Assembly (NCBI GenBank): GCA_947044365.1
Contig: OX345637.1
Span: 8,803,076 to 8,867,075, forward strand
DNA length: 64,000 nt
Direction of reading: 5' to 3'
Source of the DNA: Petrosia ficiformis
Lineage: Eukaryota > Porifera > Demospongiae > Haplosclerida > Petrosiidae
The stretch's first letter is position 1; the number at the start of each line of letters is the position of its first letter. Shown here piece by piece: positions 22,985 through 34,569 of the stretch. The notes under the pieces are model-generated. The model was not told the origin of the DNA, made no database searches, and saw nothing but the letters and a program-made list of their open reading frames with translations. A program made the position numbers and the translations under genes.

Positions 22985-23665
22985 TCTATTACATTACCAA
23001 TCACTGCACCATCAGTTACAATAACATCACCAATCAATGTGCCATCTATCTCCATTTCGTCACCTATCACTGCACCATCAGTTACAATATCATCACCAAT
23101 CAATGAGCCATCTATCTCCATTTCGTCCCCTATCACTGCACCATCAGTTACAATATCATCACCAATCAATGTGCCATCTATCTCCATTTCGTCCCCTATC
23201 ACTGCACCATCAGTTACAATATCATCACCAATCAATGTGCCATCTATCTCCATTTCGTCACCTATCACTGCACCATCAGTTACAATATCATCACCAATCA
23301 AATGTGCCATCTATCTCCATTTTGTCACCTATCACTGCACCATCAGTTACAATATCATCACCAATCAAATGTGCCATCTATCTCCATTTTGTCACCTATC
23401 ACTGCACCATCAGTTACAATAACATCACCAATCAATGTGCCATCTATCTCCATTTCGTCCCCTATCACTGCACCATCAGTTACAATATCATCACCAATCA
23501 AATGTGCCATCTATCTCCATTTCGTCACCTATCACTGCACCATCAGTTACAATATCATCACCAATCAAATGTGCCATCTATCTCCATTTTGTCACCTATC
23601 ACTGCACCATCAGTTACAATAACATCACCAATCAATGTGCCATCTATCTCCATTTACCTTCTAAG
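22985..23665 (+). repeat. 66-bp minisatellite (22-codon repeat)
   Basis: About ten copies of a unit containing ATCACTGCACCATCAGTTAC; landmarks at 23006, 23072 and 23138 give a 66-bp period. The first copies are in frame and would encode a Ser/Thr/Pro/Ile repeat (PSISISSPITAPSVTI). Later copies carry an extra A (CAATCAAATG), giving 67 bp and breaking the frame. It follows the SWIM transposase frame, offset by one frame change, so it may have been that protein's C-terminal tail. Confidence 0.9.
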
Positions 23666-23855
23666 TCTAGTTTGATCATGCCTGGTGAGACTATTGCTCA
23701 GATGCTTCTTCTGTACTTTTATATAATTTTGATGGTCATAAACTTCTATTGTTTTTTTTTTTCATTTATCGCTAGTCTATTAAATTAGAAGGATAATTAT
23801 ATTCCAGATTATTTGAATGAATTCATAATTATGCTGCATTTCAGAGTAATCCTTT

Positions 23856-24104
23856 TTAAATACTTGATGTCTCCAAATCAATGTCGGAAGAATGGCCATC
23901 CACAAGAAGGCACACTGGATGTTGTGGAGTAATCATTGTATCCCACAAAATGGTTTGTGAACCATCCATAGAATAACTCCTTAATAATCCATCCACTGTC
24001 AGACTTACCAAAGTAAGCTCCATCCACACACCCTCCACTGCATTGTATGAGCAATGAACCCCAGGGGAGATATGCAGTAGTGGAATTGTGCCAGCACACT
24101 GCAA
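23856..24104 (-). pseudogene. pogo/Tigger-type DDE transposase fragment
   Basis: Two overlapping minus-strand frames together give a DDE_1-like piece: KELFYGWFTNHFVGY in one, then TPQHPVCLLVDGHSSDIDLE in the other. The 'LLVDGHSS' box is the second catalytic Asp region of pogo-like transposases. A frame change between the parts and absence of the rest mark it as a relic. Confidence 0.65.
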
Positions 24105-24164
24105 AAATAAAAAACTAAATTATTGGTTAGTACAGTTGCAAGGAATAGTGGAAATTGACTTTGC

Positions 24165-25099
24165 TTACCGTACGTGACATTAAATATTACTGTATTGTAC
24201 TTCCAGAACTAAATATAATACAAAATTCCATTCTCTATAGTTTGGTGAATCCAATATTAGTGAAGTCTCCAGTTCCTTTCTGTAGTTTGAAATTTAGTCA
24301 GCCCCATACCATCAAACGTAAATGTAATGTAGAAAGTAAGTTATATATACGTAATACAGCTGCTATGTATGCTTGCATCATTAGTTGTACACTTTTATTA
24401 CACATTTATATCACATATCATTTATACATGTATTATAATGTACATGTATCTTATAAGATATGTCCTATACAAGTGTTTATGATTATGTTATTGTTTAGTC
24501 TAATAGTGTAAACAAGATACAGTAGATAAACATAGTGTATGGTCATGAGACCATGTTTTTATAGTAAATATATAGCTTTCTTAAGAAACCAACAATAACA
24601 GATTATGCCTTAATACTCAACTATATACATAATTGAATCTACAGTAGTAATATTTACTGGTTTAATGATTTCATTTTAATATTACTTGGTTATTGGCTAG
24701 TTTATAGTTTGAATAACAGTAGTATCTGTAGTAGAACTCAACAGGAATAGAACTGGGAAGGGGAGTCAATCCAGGAGAGAAAGGGCATTTTGAAATAGAA
24801 GTCACCTGATTGACCTGAACAAGGAAAGCCCCTTTACATAATTATTGTGAGGGCTATGTCTATTGAATGCACTTGAAACAAAACTGTTGTCCAAAAGGGA
24901 TGATGTTAGTTTGATGGGATTACCTAGTAATAACTGTAATGTAAACATAATGTTTGCTATCATAATAAAAACACATCTGGAATGAAAACAAGTAATATAA
25001 CGATACATAATACACTAAACAATCTAAAAACTATAAATGATGACCAGTAGACTCTATATATGAACAAACTAAGACAAATAATTCATAATTATTACGCAT
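24165..25099. repeat. 3' flank of receptor gene A, shared with B and C flanks
   Basis: Phrases such as TTGTACTTCCAGAAC, AGTTCCTTTCTGTAGTTTGAA and CAGCCCCATACCATCAAA recur at about 37380-37530 (same orientation) and reverse-complemented at about 57890-58050. This is the part of the duplicated receptor unit downstream of the stop codon. In A it lies much closer to the gene than in B or C, which carry later insertions. No gene is seen in it. Confidence 0.75.
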
Positions 25100-28000
25100 T
25101 TATGAGGTCACTGTCTCATATTCTGAAGTGGATCTGAGAGCACTAGTCACATGACCATAAGCCTGATTACCCTTCATTTCAAATTCACTGGTTCTGGTAA
25201 TATTACTACCAGGTAAAGGGGTCTCATACAATGGACTAGTGTTGATGGAGTAGTCTCCTTTATGTTTCCCACAACACAAATAAACAAGAAGAAGAGTAAG
25301 GAGAGATGATATGATGGATGACACAGGAATACCAATAGCTAATGCTACACCAGCTGATACAGGAGCAGATAAACCTATTAATAATTATTAATTATCATCA
25401 ATCATCAATGAATAGTGATGAGTGATACCATTTATATACAATACCAAGTAGTTTAGGAATCAGTATCAATAGTACATGTATCAAGTACAATACTTGGACA
25501 TTACTCAATACAAATTTCAGACATGGTATCAATTATCAAGTACTTTAGTATCATATCACCCATCACTATCAATCAAAAGGTATTACTATTTTAGTTACCT
25601 GAACATTTAGTAGCAGTATCAGAAGGAGTACTAGTAGCTGTGGTAATCACTAATAAATGAGAATGGAATTTAATGTAAACAAAGGCTTCATGTTCACTAT
25701 ATAAAGTACCTGATGAAGTACTTCTGGTAGGGCTAGCTAATGAATTTGTGGTGGTTACAGCAGTAAATGATGTAGAAGTAGTTGAACTACTCATTGTAGT
25801 AGTAGTTGAAATCACAGTGAAACTACCAGTATGACTCGTACCAATATTAAGAAAGTTATCAGAAACTTCAGCAAGAACTTGTAAAGAGTACGTCACAACA
25901 GTACTTGGTTCTAATCCAAGTACTGTGAACTGATCTGTTGTAGAACTCTCATATGAGACAACTGATAAAGGATTAATGTTAGAATAATCCACATCTATAT
26001 TCAACTCAATTTTTAAATTATCAGGTATAACACAATCTGCTGTAGTAAATTGTATGACAGCTGATGTATTAGTTACATCTTTAACTTCTATATCTCTAAG
26101 CCAACTGGTAACTATTTCAGAAGAGAAAGAATATCAATCATATTTCGCAAATTGTTATAAACTTACTAAAAGGAGGAGCAGTTGTTTTGTTACTCCCAAT
26201 TATATTATTAACAGACATCTCAACAGTATATGTATTATTTTCACTCACTGGTATAGTATAATCACAAGTATCAAGAGTAATATCAACTGATAACAGACCC
26301 ATAATATTCACTGTATAGTTATCAACAGGTGGTGTATTATCAGTATCAGTAATGACAATAGGACATGGCTGTGTATAGTAATAAAACAATACATTATAAA
26401 TACCAGAGATTATACATGTATATAATTTAATTAAAGAGAGAGCAGCTAGTATGTATTACCATCAGGTAATACAATACAGATTAGTTAATTTAAAAATACA
26501 ATTATACTGATCATGTGACAATGAATAATTTTGTGTTGACACTAAGTAATATTGTGTTGATTCAAAATATTAAATGATCATAAAGTCTTGGAGACACATC
26601 AATAGAAGTAACCATGAATTTGTGCATTTGAAGTAGTTTTGTTTTAGTTATACATGTACGTACATGTAGTTATAATATAGTTCAATAGCTAAAAACATTT
26701 TAGGCTTACCAAAAGCATTTCTGAATCAGTAATTAATCGTGCCCATTGTTGACAATTCATTTTACAGTTATTACAATAAACTTGTAAGTTTAGTTTACTA
26801 CAAGCAAGTAAACATAACATAAAATTACATCTTCCGTCTTTTCAACTGTTGCCAAGCATTTCTGTTGCTAAAAACATGGTAAGTAACGTTTGACAACTGA
26901 ACTGTAAAAGTATATACTATACAATATATGTAAAGAATATCAGTTGTTGAATATACAATTATACATGTTACAACTCATCAACTCAACTTGTGGTAAAACT
27001 GCACATCTACATGTATAACTTTCAAAAGTACTCACAGAATAATTAATATCCAGTTCAGTATAACCAGTCATATTAATATCAAGACACGCACTAACATCAG
27101 TGAAGCCAGGAGGAACTGTATGGGAAATGAATATATGGTTAACAACATTTAATATTTATAACAATGTATTACTATTTCCTGTTGTATTACATTGGACTAT
27201 AGCTGGATCTCCAAATCCAAGTGAGTTATTAGCACTCACACTAAAAGTGTATTCAGTATTAGGAGACAGATTCGTGATTATAATCATTGTATCTTCAGTG
27301 ATATTACTAATATCATCAGGTGTTCTAGTGACCTTATAATGTGATATAACTTCTCCTCCTCCTCCTCCATTATCACTTGGTGGATTCCATTCAAATTCAC
27401 ACGAATCATATGTTATACGAGTCAAGTTGAGGTCAAGAGGTTCAGAAGGAGAAGCTATCATGAATAGATAAATTACATAATGCTACACTTTATAGGACAA
27501 TTAACATGTATTATTGTAGTTATACATGTAAGCCTGTTTTGAGTACTATCTACAAGTAACTCATCTAAACCACATTAAATTGTTTCCTGATTCATCAACT
27601 AATTAAAATTTAAAACTACCTTTACTTTCTATATACATCATTTTCAGCATTAGCACTATTTGTACTATGCATAACATTTTTTATGGCACATTAAGTGTTT
27701 CAATTAGCACAATATGGTGGGTCCTCATATAAGATCGAGAATAGATGATGCACGAGTGAAGTGAGTGCATTATGTAAATGATTGATCCACCTGAGTGCCA
27801 TATTATAACACTCAATACTCAGAATGTTAGAAAAGGTTTAGTATCTATCACTAGACATTTACAATGTATTTGGTTGCATTTTGTAGTTAATGCATTCTTA
27901 ATTGGCATTGAAAAACAGTTTGGTTTTTTCAACTAATCAGTTGGTTACCACAATTGCATTTGAAATATCCCATACTGTTCAGTTGAAGAGTAGGCCAGTT

Positions 28001-30741
28001 TAACTTTTGGTGTTGGAATGGTGTTCACAATAACATGTAAATTAGTCATGATTCACAGTTTACATGTCAGTACTTCTCCACTATAAGTACATAATTACTT
28101 CTATATAAACCTACAAAAGTACAGCTCTTTGTATTTTGCTTTATAGCAGTGTAAGTACTTATGTAGGGTTATATGGAAAGTGGTTTGTTTAATTTTGGGT
28201 CCTATGTTAGCCTCCCAACATTGTTCGCACGCTTTTTGGGTTTTGTCGTCCCTACATCTTCTTTCATTTTTATTGAAAATGTTTTTATGGCCCGTAGGGC
28301 CATCCCTATGATTGCTTTCCCACGGGTTCGAACTATATATATATATATATTTATATGTTTGTGTCACTTACGCAAGTATGCGTTGTATACGTAGTTAAGA
28401 AAGTTACATCATTCCCGGGGGCTCGGTCAATTAATGGGCGTGGCACGTAAAAGAACGCGCACTCAAACTCTACAGACCAGCAGAAGGAAAGCTGTGTAGC
28501 TTGCGTAGAAAACTAGAAACTAGAACTAATAGCTAGTTATTCTACCTGAAATATATCCTTAAAGTTCTACAAGGTTCTTTAAAAGGTAAACAGAGTAGAT
28601 AATCAAAATAATAACTATAATAGGCTGATGTGTTTCAGGCATCATAAAGTTAGCCATGATTACTGAATGCTGGACACCACAAAGCAATCATAGGGATACC
28701 TTTTTCTCTATACTGTAAATTCCATAATGTTAACGGCCATTATATTTAACGTTTTATGAATGTGTAAGGGTTTAACGAACATTTATGTTAACGATTTTCA
28801 TTTTTTAAGGATTTTCATTTTCAAAAATTTCAGAAATGCCAATTTTCTCTAAAGGTTTCTTTAGAGTTTCTTTGTTGTCAGATAGTGTGAAGATAGCTGA
28901 AATCACCCAGTTAGCATGCCAGGGCTTTATCACCGAAACTCTAAGATCCACCTTGATATTGCTCACAGACTTTCCTTCATCCATAGCTACTCTCACTTCA
29001 TCTGCATACCATCTTGAAAACGAAGCTTTCATCATTTGTTTAAAGTCTCCATTGACTTCAACATCCAGGGGCTGCAGCTCTCCTGTGCAACTAGCAGGAA
29101 TCTGGCAAGAAAGATAGACTGGAGGACCTGGCTGGTGTCAACCAATGATGGATAGACATCTTTACTTAGCTTAGACAACGTGTTTTTTATATGCGCATGC
29201 GCAAACTTTACTTAAATTATAACGACCATTAATTTTAACGAAAATCAACTTCTCGTTAATTTCGTTAACATTAATGGACCGTTAACATTATGGGATTTAC
29301 AGTATATCTTTTATTATTCTTTATATATTGTAACAAACTTGTGAAAAGTTGATAATGTGTTTTGATAAGGTATTATTCTCCACAACAGTTGTGGGTTTCC
29401 ACTATGTAAAAAGATAGCCAATAGTTGGGTTCATGAATATCAGTGTTTTTGATGGAACTGAACATGCGGTAACTGATGCATTCGTGACCTTTTCTATGTA
29501 TTAACGTTTTGTGTAGGCTAGTATGTTCACTCAGTCTACTTGCTGGTCTATAGCGCTCAAGTGCACATGTTCTATTTCACACCATGCCCATTAATTGAAC
29601 AAGCTCATTGAAATAACGTAATTTCTTTAACTACATGCATGTACACAACATGTATGTGACACAAACATAGACAATTTTAACCTGTGAAAAGCAATCATAG
29701 GGATGGCCCCATGGACCATAAAAAGGTAGCAATAGGATTATTACAGTACTTATTGTGATATGATAATTGCTTATCTTTAAAGTATAATATAATTATACGA
29801 ACAGTTTGTTGAACTCAATACTATCATATATTGACTTACTCAGAACTAGTAGAGTACAAGTGTCTTTACTTGGTGTATTCTCATTATCTGTACATGTCAC
29901 TATTATCTCATCTAGCGACTCACTAACAGTAAATGTTAAAATACTACTAACTGTTCTAGCAGTATCATCAACTGATGTACGTGCTGCACTAAATAGTGAA
30001 TTACTAGCACTTGGAAGTGAACTGCCAAGAACAAGTTGACCTGGATTACCAATAGGGACAATCCATGTAAGAAAGTTAAGAGATGCTAAAGGATTAGTCA
30101 CATCACAGTTTAGAATCACAGTATCACCAGGATTCAAATATACTCCAGGACTTGTTTCATTACAACTTCCAGTATCCACAGTTATATTAGTAGCAGTTGA
30201 ATGAACTAAAGAAAAGAAGAAATTTATCAATAAGGATTTATAGAGAAATAAGTGTGGAATGACAGTTTTGTTATGATTATCCAGCCATATGAGGTCTGAT
30301 AACTTGGTCTGCAAGTATATTTGTTTCTTTATGGGATACTAGTTGAGGAATAACAAAGGTAGGTGTGGGTTGATGGCCTCCAAATTTGCCATTCCAAAGT
30401 GCCTAGAAATGGATTGTATTAAGTTCTACAAAAGGCTTTTTTTGGAAGATGTTGTTAATATGGAGGCTAGCATAGTAACTTTTTTAGTGTTTCTGGCTTA
30501 TCTTTTCTTGCAGTTTTGTTTGAACTTCGGAGATATCTCTAAGTTGTAAACTGTCACTGTTCATCTAACTGTGGTCTACTAAGAATCTCCTCCATAGTAC
30601 TTTCATCTTTTGTGTATATATTATTTGAAACTTGCATCATTAATTTTGTTTATTTATATATACTAATTTTTCAACATATCATGTTTTAATGCAGGGTGCA
30701 GGGTCCAGAAGAGAAAAAAACACCAGGGTACTTCTTTGAGC

Positions 30742-30791
<50 letters not shown>

Positions 30792-31966
30792 TATATATTA
30801 TATATTATAAACAATTTTTTTTAGGAATAAACTCTTTTTTTTTTAAGTAGGGGGGGTCTTGGGACATGCATCCCCACGAAACCTTTGATTTTAGATCCCT
30901 AAATGGGCAATGTGACACAATCTGGGAGTAAATTTACACTTGTGTGTGCATGACATGTGTCATGAAAGCATACCTGAAGGAACTAACCACTAATAGCATT
31001 CTGATAGCAATGTTTACAAACTTGAGCATTTTATCAAACATGTGCCTATCAATACCTGTTGGAACTGCATCTGTGGAATGAAGCTTCTCCCGATTAAGAA
31101 ATCATCTAAGAGAAAGCGTATTTGATGAAGATACCAATGGAATCACCAGAAAAACCTCTCAAATGACAAACCCAACAAGATTGCAAGCATTCGGAACAGA
31201 AAGCCACCTTGGATTGCTGTTTAAACTAATTATAGCATTATAGCATTATAGCCACCTTAGATATAGAGAGAGAAGCCTAGCTAACATCTCAGAGATAGAC
31301 ATATAATGAGCCTGTAGTGTACTACACTTAGAAGGTAGCTTATAAACTACCTAAGGCATTTAGAACAGGAAAGACAAGTACAGAGAAGATTGAACATAGT
31401 CGGAAAAAGAGAGAGAGAGCGAGAGACGTAACATTTAGTTCATTAAACAAAAATTATAATGCATTCATTCGTAGTGTATATAAAATTTAATGACACTATA
31501 ATAATTATTATTATTATAACAATTCTTTTAATGACCATGCTACATTTGCTTAGCTTAAACCGCTGTAGCTAGTATATGTAATTATACAGGGAGGATTACA
31601 ACGGTTGGCCATCGGCCAAAAACAGTGCAAAATGGCCTCTTGTCCGGTCAGAAACCTCTGTGTATATATATATATCATACCGTTGTTTGTCTGTTTGTCA
31701 AATTCACCTGCAACAAAGACCTAGAAAATTTTGTTGTTTACTCTTCATTTTTGTTATTCATCATTACTCTGTCATCTTCACAATTTCTAATAATTTTTAT
31801 AATCATTGATTTATTTTATGACATTATGACTTTACGAGGACCTAAATGACGGCCGTTATTTGCTAGTATATATAATATTTTGCGTATTATTAAACTATTT
31901 AATTAAGAACATACTTGGAAGTGTGGTGAGGTAAAAAACCAGCATCAATCCTTGCACAACATCCAT
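25100..31966 (-). CDS. Receptor gene A: Ig/FN3 single-pass membrane protein, complete
   Basis: Eight exons, minus strand: 31915-31966, 29840-30205, 27173-27454, 27036-27115, 26167-26368, 25710-26111, 25599-25649, 25100-25374; total 1710 bp, 569 residues, all GT-AG, every junction phase agreeing. Domains: signal peptide (MDVVQGLMLVFYLTTLP); Ig-like domain, about 21-139 (ILNCDV, TWIVP, VTCTD); FN3, about 140-233 (PSEPLDLNL...NTEYTFSVSANN); two further FN3-like modules, about 234-425; a Thr/Ser-rich stalk to 478; transmembrane helix, about 486-513 (ending YLCCG); a tail of about 56 residues with Tyr motifs YGHV and, near the end, SEYETV, which fits the ITIM consensus S/I/V/L-x-Y-x-x-I/V/L. It is likely a cell-surface recognition or signalling receptor; ligand unknown. 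Long introns host transposons. Paralogues B, C and D are in this window. Confidence 0.85.
28149..28710 (-). mobile_element. MITE family M, inverted copy in gene A intron, joined to a MITE N fragment
   Basis: 28286-28710 is a family M member in reverse orientation (ATGGCCCGTAGGGCCATCCC at one end, CAATCATAGGGAT at the other) with a TA tract inside. Immediately left, 28149-28285 is half of the MITE found whole at 41214-41452 (ATGGAAAGTGGTTTGTTTAA, CGTCCCTACATC). The same junction is present in gene B at 44567-45128, so it predates the A/B duplication. Lies in the Ig-FN3 intron. Confidence 0.8.
28713..29302 (-). mobile_element. Pogo/Tigger-like element, 590 bp, TA TSD, unique to copy A
   Basis: Ends are CTGTAAATTCCATAATGTTAACGG and the reverse complement of CTGTAAATCCCATAATGTTAACGG, flanked by TA. 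Gene B has the empty site with a single TA (45129-45130); the A/B offset changes by exactly 592 bp, that is 590 plus one TA. Inside, the minus strand keeps the C-terminal end of a pogo-type transposase: GELQPLDVEVNGDFKQMM and KKPLEKIGISEIFE. It is an internally deleted copy. Confidence 0.9.
30746..30790. repeat. (TA)n microsatellite
   Basis: Pure alternating TA for about 44 bases within intron 1 of gene A, followed by the palindromic sequence GGTATATATTATATATTATA. Not present at the corresponding place in gene B. Confidence 0.9.
31025..31150 (+). pseudogene. hAT transposase C-terminal fragment
   Basis: Plus strand reads CLSIPVGTASVE-stop-SFSRLRNHLRESVFDED. This is the hAT dimerisation box (consensus 'L.IPV.TAS.ERSFS.LR...N.LR..M') with the usual Arg codon changed to TGA. 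No other parts of the gene were recognised nearby. It lies in intron 1 of gene A, opposite strand. Confidence 0.75.
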
Positions 31967-32304
31967 TACTAACTTTCTTCTTTGATCGATGGAATCATGG
32001 AATGGGGTTGGCTTAGACTCGTTCCTAGTTAGAGTAAAGGGATTGGAAACAGGCGTTCGCGGGTGAAATATAGGTGGCCCAGAATATGGGGGAGCGAACG
32101 TAACCCGACCTCGGAAACGAACCTACCCCGCGCTCGGACACGAGTGCTTCCGGTCTGCGATTCAGCTCAGTGTCATAAAATTCTGGTGGCCGAGAAGGAC
32201 ACTCCGGTGCCGGTTCCGACTATCGTACAGTATAGTATAGTATAGTACAGTACAGTGCAGTAATTGTGTTGTGGGCGTGGTTACAAGTGTAAACGTTAAT
32301 TAAC
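31967..32304. other. Upstream region of gene A with GC-rich repeat
   Basis: Directly 5' of gene A's ATG (31964-31966). 32030-32240 is GC-rich and repetitive: GGTGGCCGAGAAGGACACTCCG and GGTTCCGACTAT match the core of the 966-bp element at about 20508-20545. AGGGATTGGAAAC at 32046 is also the end motif of the 32305-33049 element. A short TAGTATAGTA tract is at about 32225-32260. No clear promoter motif was identified. Confidence 0.5.
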
Positions 32305-33049
32305 TCATAGATTATATAGACTACGTATAAGGGATTGGAAACGGCGCACGTGATCCCATAGCATCAATGCATAAGTCTGTGACGCACTCCGTGTCCCCAG
32401 AAATCAATTAAATTTTATTACTTAGTAGTGAGGACTGATCATAGAAAAAACACTATTCCTTGCTGAAACTGGACAATTAAGGTGTTTTTTCTTGATACAC
32501 ATGTTGCTATTGTATCGTTTTAACATCTCAACTGCTAAAACATTAGCAACAAATCATGTACGATGTTAAAAACCATTGTTTTTTAGTACATATCATAACG
32601 AAAACGGGTTTTGGGACTCTTACTTCTTTTAATAACAGTTCTATTGCAATATTCCCATGTAAGTTTTGTTACTCAATAAAAATACATGGGTTTAAAACAA
32701 ATATAGAGAAAAAAGTTACCGTTTAGATGTAGAAAATCCAGTTGAAACGGTTACGAGGTACTTACATTTTGGGGACTCTAAGCAGTGTGGTAGGTCATAT
32801 AGTTCAACACTCCAGTTTTCTAGCTGAAGGTATAGCACTCCTATGTTGGTTGGTGATATTATCAATTAGTTTAACAAAAGTGTTCTTTAATTATACACGA
32901 TTTAAAACAAGTTCTTTACCAGTCTTGCATGCATAGCGCATTGTATTTAGAGGGGAGGGGCTGGCTAAAAAAGATAGGGTGGGGCAACGGAGTGTACGGA
33001 AATGCGTGGGCGTTTCCAATCCCTTATACGTAGTCTATATAATCTATGA
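32305..33049. mobile_element. 745-bp TIR element next to THAP gene
   Basis: Ends TCATAGATTATATAGACTAC...AAGGGATTGGAAACG and their reverse complement, a TIR of about 40 bp. TTAAC lies just outside each end (32300-32304, 33050-33054), a possible 5-bp TSD. The inner end motif AGGGATTGGAA also opens the THAP gene's 5' region at 33068, suggesting this is a non-autonomous relative mobilised by the same transposase. Confidence 0.8.
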
Positions 33050-33180
33050 TTAACTTAACCATAGATATTAGGGATTGGAATGGCACGTATTCATTACTCA
33101 AAAACGGATAATTGGAATATGCGGTCGGGAGGGTAGGGCGCCATACGAGTGATCGATTATAAAAGTGCAACCCGAGACAG

Positions 33181-34011
33181 ATGGTAAACTTTTGCTGCGT
33201 TCCAGGTTGTTCCTGCAATTCCGACAGAGAAACTCACCTCTCTTACTTTAAACTTCCCACGAAGAATAAGCCTCTTTTGAAGAAGTGGATTCATGCAATT
33301 GGTAGAAAAAATCTGCCTATCAACAGCAGCACTCGTATTTGCAGTCTACACTTCATACTAAAGGCTACTGGTCGTTTATTACTAAGTGATGAGGTCCCTT
33401 CGTTAAACTTACCTGTTCTATCAACCTCTGTCAGTAAAGTTAAAGCAAGAAAACAGCCAACAACTCGCCCAATTGTAGATATAAATGTACCATTCTTTGC
33501 TGACAATTCAGTTGGTCAGAAGAATGATGTTGGTACACAGACAGAAGCCGAGTTAGTGAATACCTCAGCTAAAGCAAATGCTAGTGTTGCATCTTTTGAG
33601 GAACAGATAAGGATTAAAGATAAACACATTTTGGAACTTCAATTTAGAGTAGCTAATGTCAAGGACGATGATGCCCAGATACAATTCTACACTGGCTTTC
33701 TTTCTTATGCAGCTATGAAAGCATTTTATAACTATCTTGGGCCAGCAGTTGATAACCTAATTTACTCATCTGAGAAAGCTGATAAATCTGTGAGCAGGAG
33801 ATGCCAACCACGAGCATTACCACCAATGGAAGAGTTGTTTTTAGTTCTGGTCCGTCTACGATTGGGGTTAATGGAACAAGATCTAGCCTACCGTTTCAAA
33901 ATTTCTCAATCTACAGTTTCAAGAGTTGTTTGTACTTGGATTTACTTCTTGTACTTAAAACTGAAAGAAATTCCTCTGTGGGCACCAAAGCAACTAATAC
34001 AATGCACATGA
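33181..34011 (+). CDS. THAP-domain transposase-type protein, truncated before DDE domain
   Basis: A 276-residue frame. The N-terminal THAP DNA-binding finger has Cys5 and Cys10, Trp36, and Cys54/His57 in RICSLHF. Coiled or linker region is about 125-170. A helix-turn-helix, about 205-265 (LPPMEELFLVLVRLRLGL, FKISQSTVSRVVCTWIYFL), is the type that precedes a DDE_Tnp_4 nuclease in Harbinger/PIF-like or related transposases. The frame stops right after WAPKQLIQC, where the nuclease should begin, and I cannot find the nuclease in the following bases, which belong to the minus-strand SAP gene. So it is a truncated transposase or possibly a domesticated DNA-binding remnant. Repeat-end motif AGGGATTGGAATGG lies about 110 bp upstream. 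Confidence 0.75.
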   Translation: MVNFCCVPGCSCNSDRETHLSYFKLPTKNKPLLKKWIHAIGRKNLPINSSTRICSLHFILKATGRLLLSDEVPSLNLPVLSTSVSKVKARKQPTTRPIVDINVPFFADNSVGQKNDVGTQTEAELVNTSAKANASVASFEEQIRIKDKHILELQFRVANVKDDDAQIQFYTGFLSYAAMKAFYNYLGPAVDNLIYSSEKADKSVSRRCQPRALPPMEELFLVLVRLRLGLMEQDLAYRFKISQSTVSRVVCTWIYFLYLKLKEIPLWAPKQLIQCT

Positions 34012-34105
34012 CCACATCGAAAAAAATATTCTGCAGAATTATTAACAGACTTGAAATCTGAAGCAGGTAAACCATCACTGACAGAACGATTGACAAAATA
34101 TGTCA

Positions 34106-34509
34106 CTATATGAACTGAAGAACACCCTTCAAAGAAGAAAATGCTGTGCTGATATCTTCCCAACCTTGCTGTGGGTAAGCAATAGGTGATGCCAGCAATG
34201 ATTCACCAGAAGGTTGAGGGTTCACAGGAGAGTGACTTCCATCAGGATTCTGCACGTCCTCGTTGAAACCATACTTTATGAGAGCATTTACCCTATTATA
34301 ATTATTATAATAAAAATATTTATAATTAAAATCATGCAAGTCCAGCAGTGTAGCCAGGATTAAAAGTCATCAGTCATAAACTTATACCTTGCAACTAGGT
34401 CTGCTTTTTTTCCTTTAGTAGGTGCACCTCTACAACTTAGCCAATACTTCAGTTCTGCAACCTTCAAGCCCTGAGCCTCTAGACCTTGATGAACCAGCAT
34501 CCCACTCAT
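34106..34509 (-). CDS. SAP-domain protein, 102 residues, two exons
   Basis: Exon 1, 34388-34509 (ATG at 34507-34509); exon 2, 34106-34292. Intron is 95 bp, GT-AG, phase 2, with total 309 bp including a TAG stop. Residues about 11-45 form a SAP motif (LKVAELKYWLSCRGAPTKGK followed by KADLVARV), a DNA/chromatin-binding helix-extended-helix. The rest (PDGSHSPVNPQPSGESLLAS) is low complexity. SAP domains of this kind often sit at the start of long transposon or recombinase proteins; here the protein ends early. Its 3' end is only about 95 bp from the convergent THAP gene stop. Confidence 0.7.
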
Positions 34510-34569
34510 TTTATTTCGCGCTCTTTAATACGACTGAACTGGATATCTTTTATTCTGTGAGTTTGAAAA

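Noticed and set aside
22946..23788. CRISPR-like regular repeats
   Set aside because: Units are contiguous with no unique spacers, in a eukaryotic, exon-containing context. It is a tandem minisatellite.
27100..27339. Plus-strand frames opposite the FN3 exons (also 43518-43757, 29806-30039, 45639-45872)
   Set aside because: Antisense shadows of the receptor exons; the minus strand has the domains, splice sites and phase agreement.
28101..28394. Frames conserved at 28101-28394 and 44519-44812
   Set aside because: They lie in MITE sequence inside a receptor intron. Identity only reflects the recent duplication, and both strands are open.
32063..32245. Small GC-rich open frame
   Set aside because: Falls in a dispersed repeat shared with the core of the 966-bp element; no coding signature.
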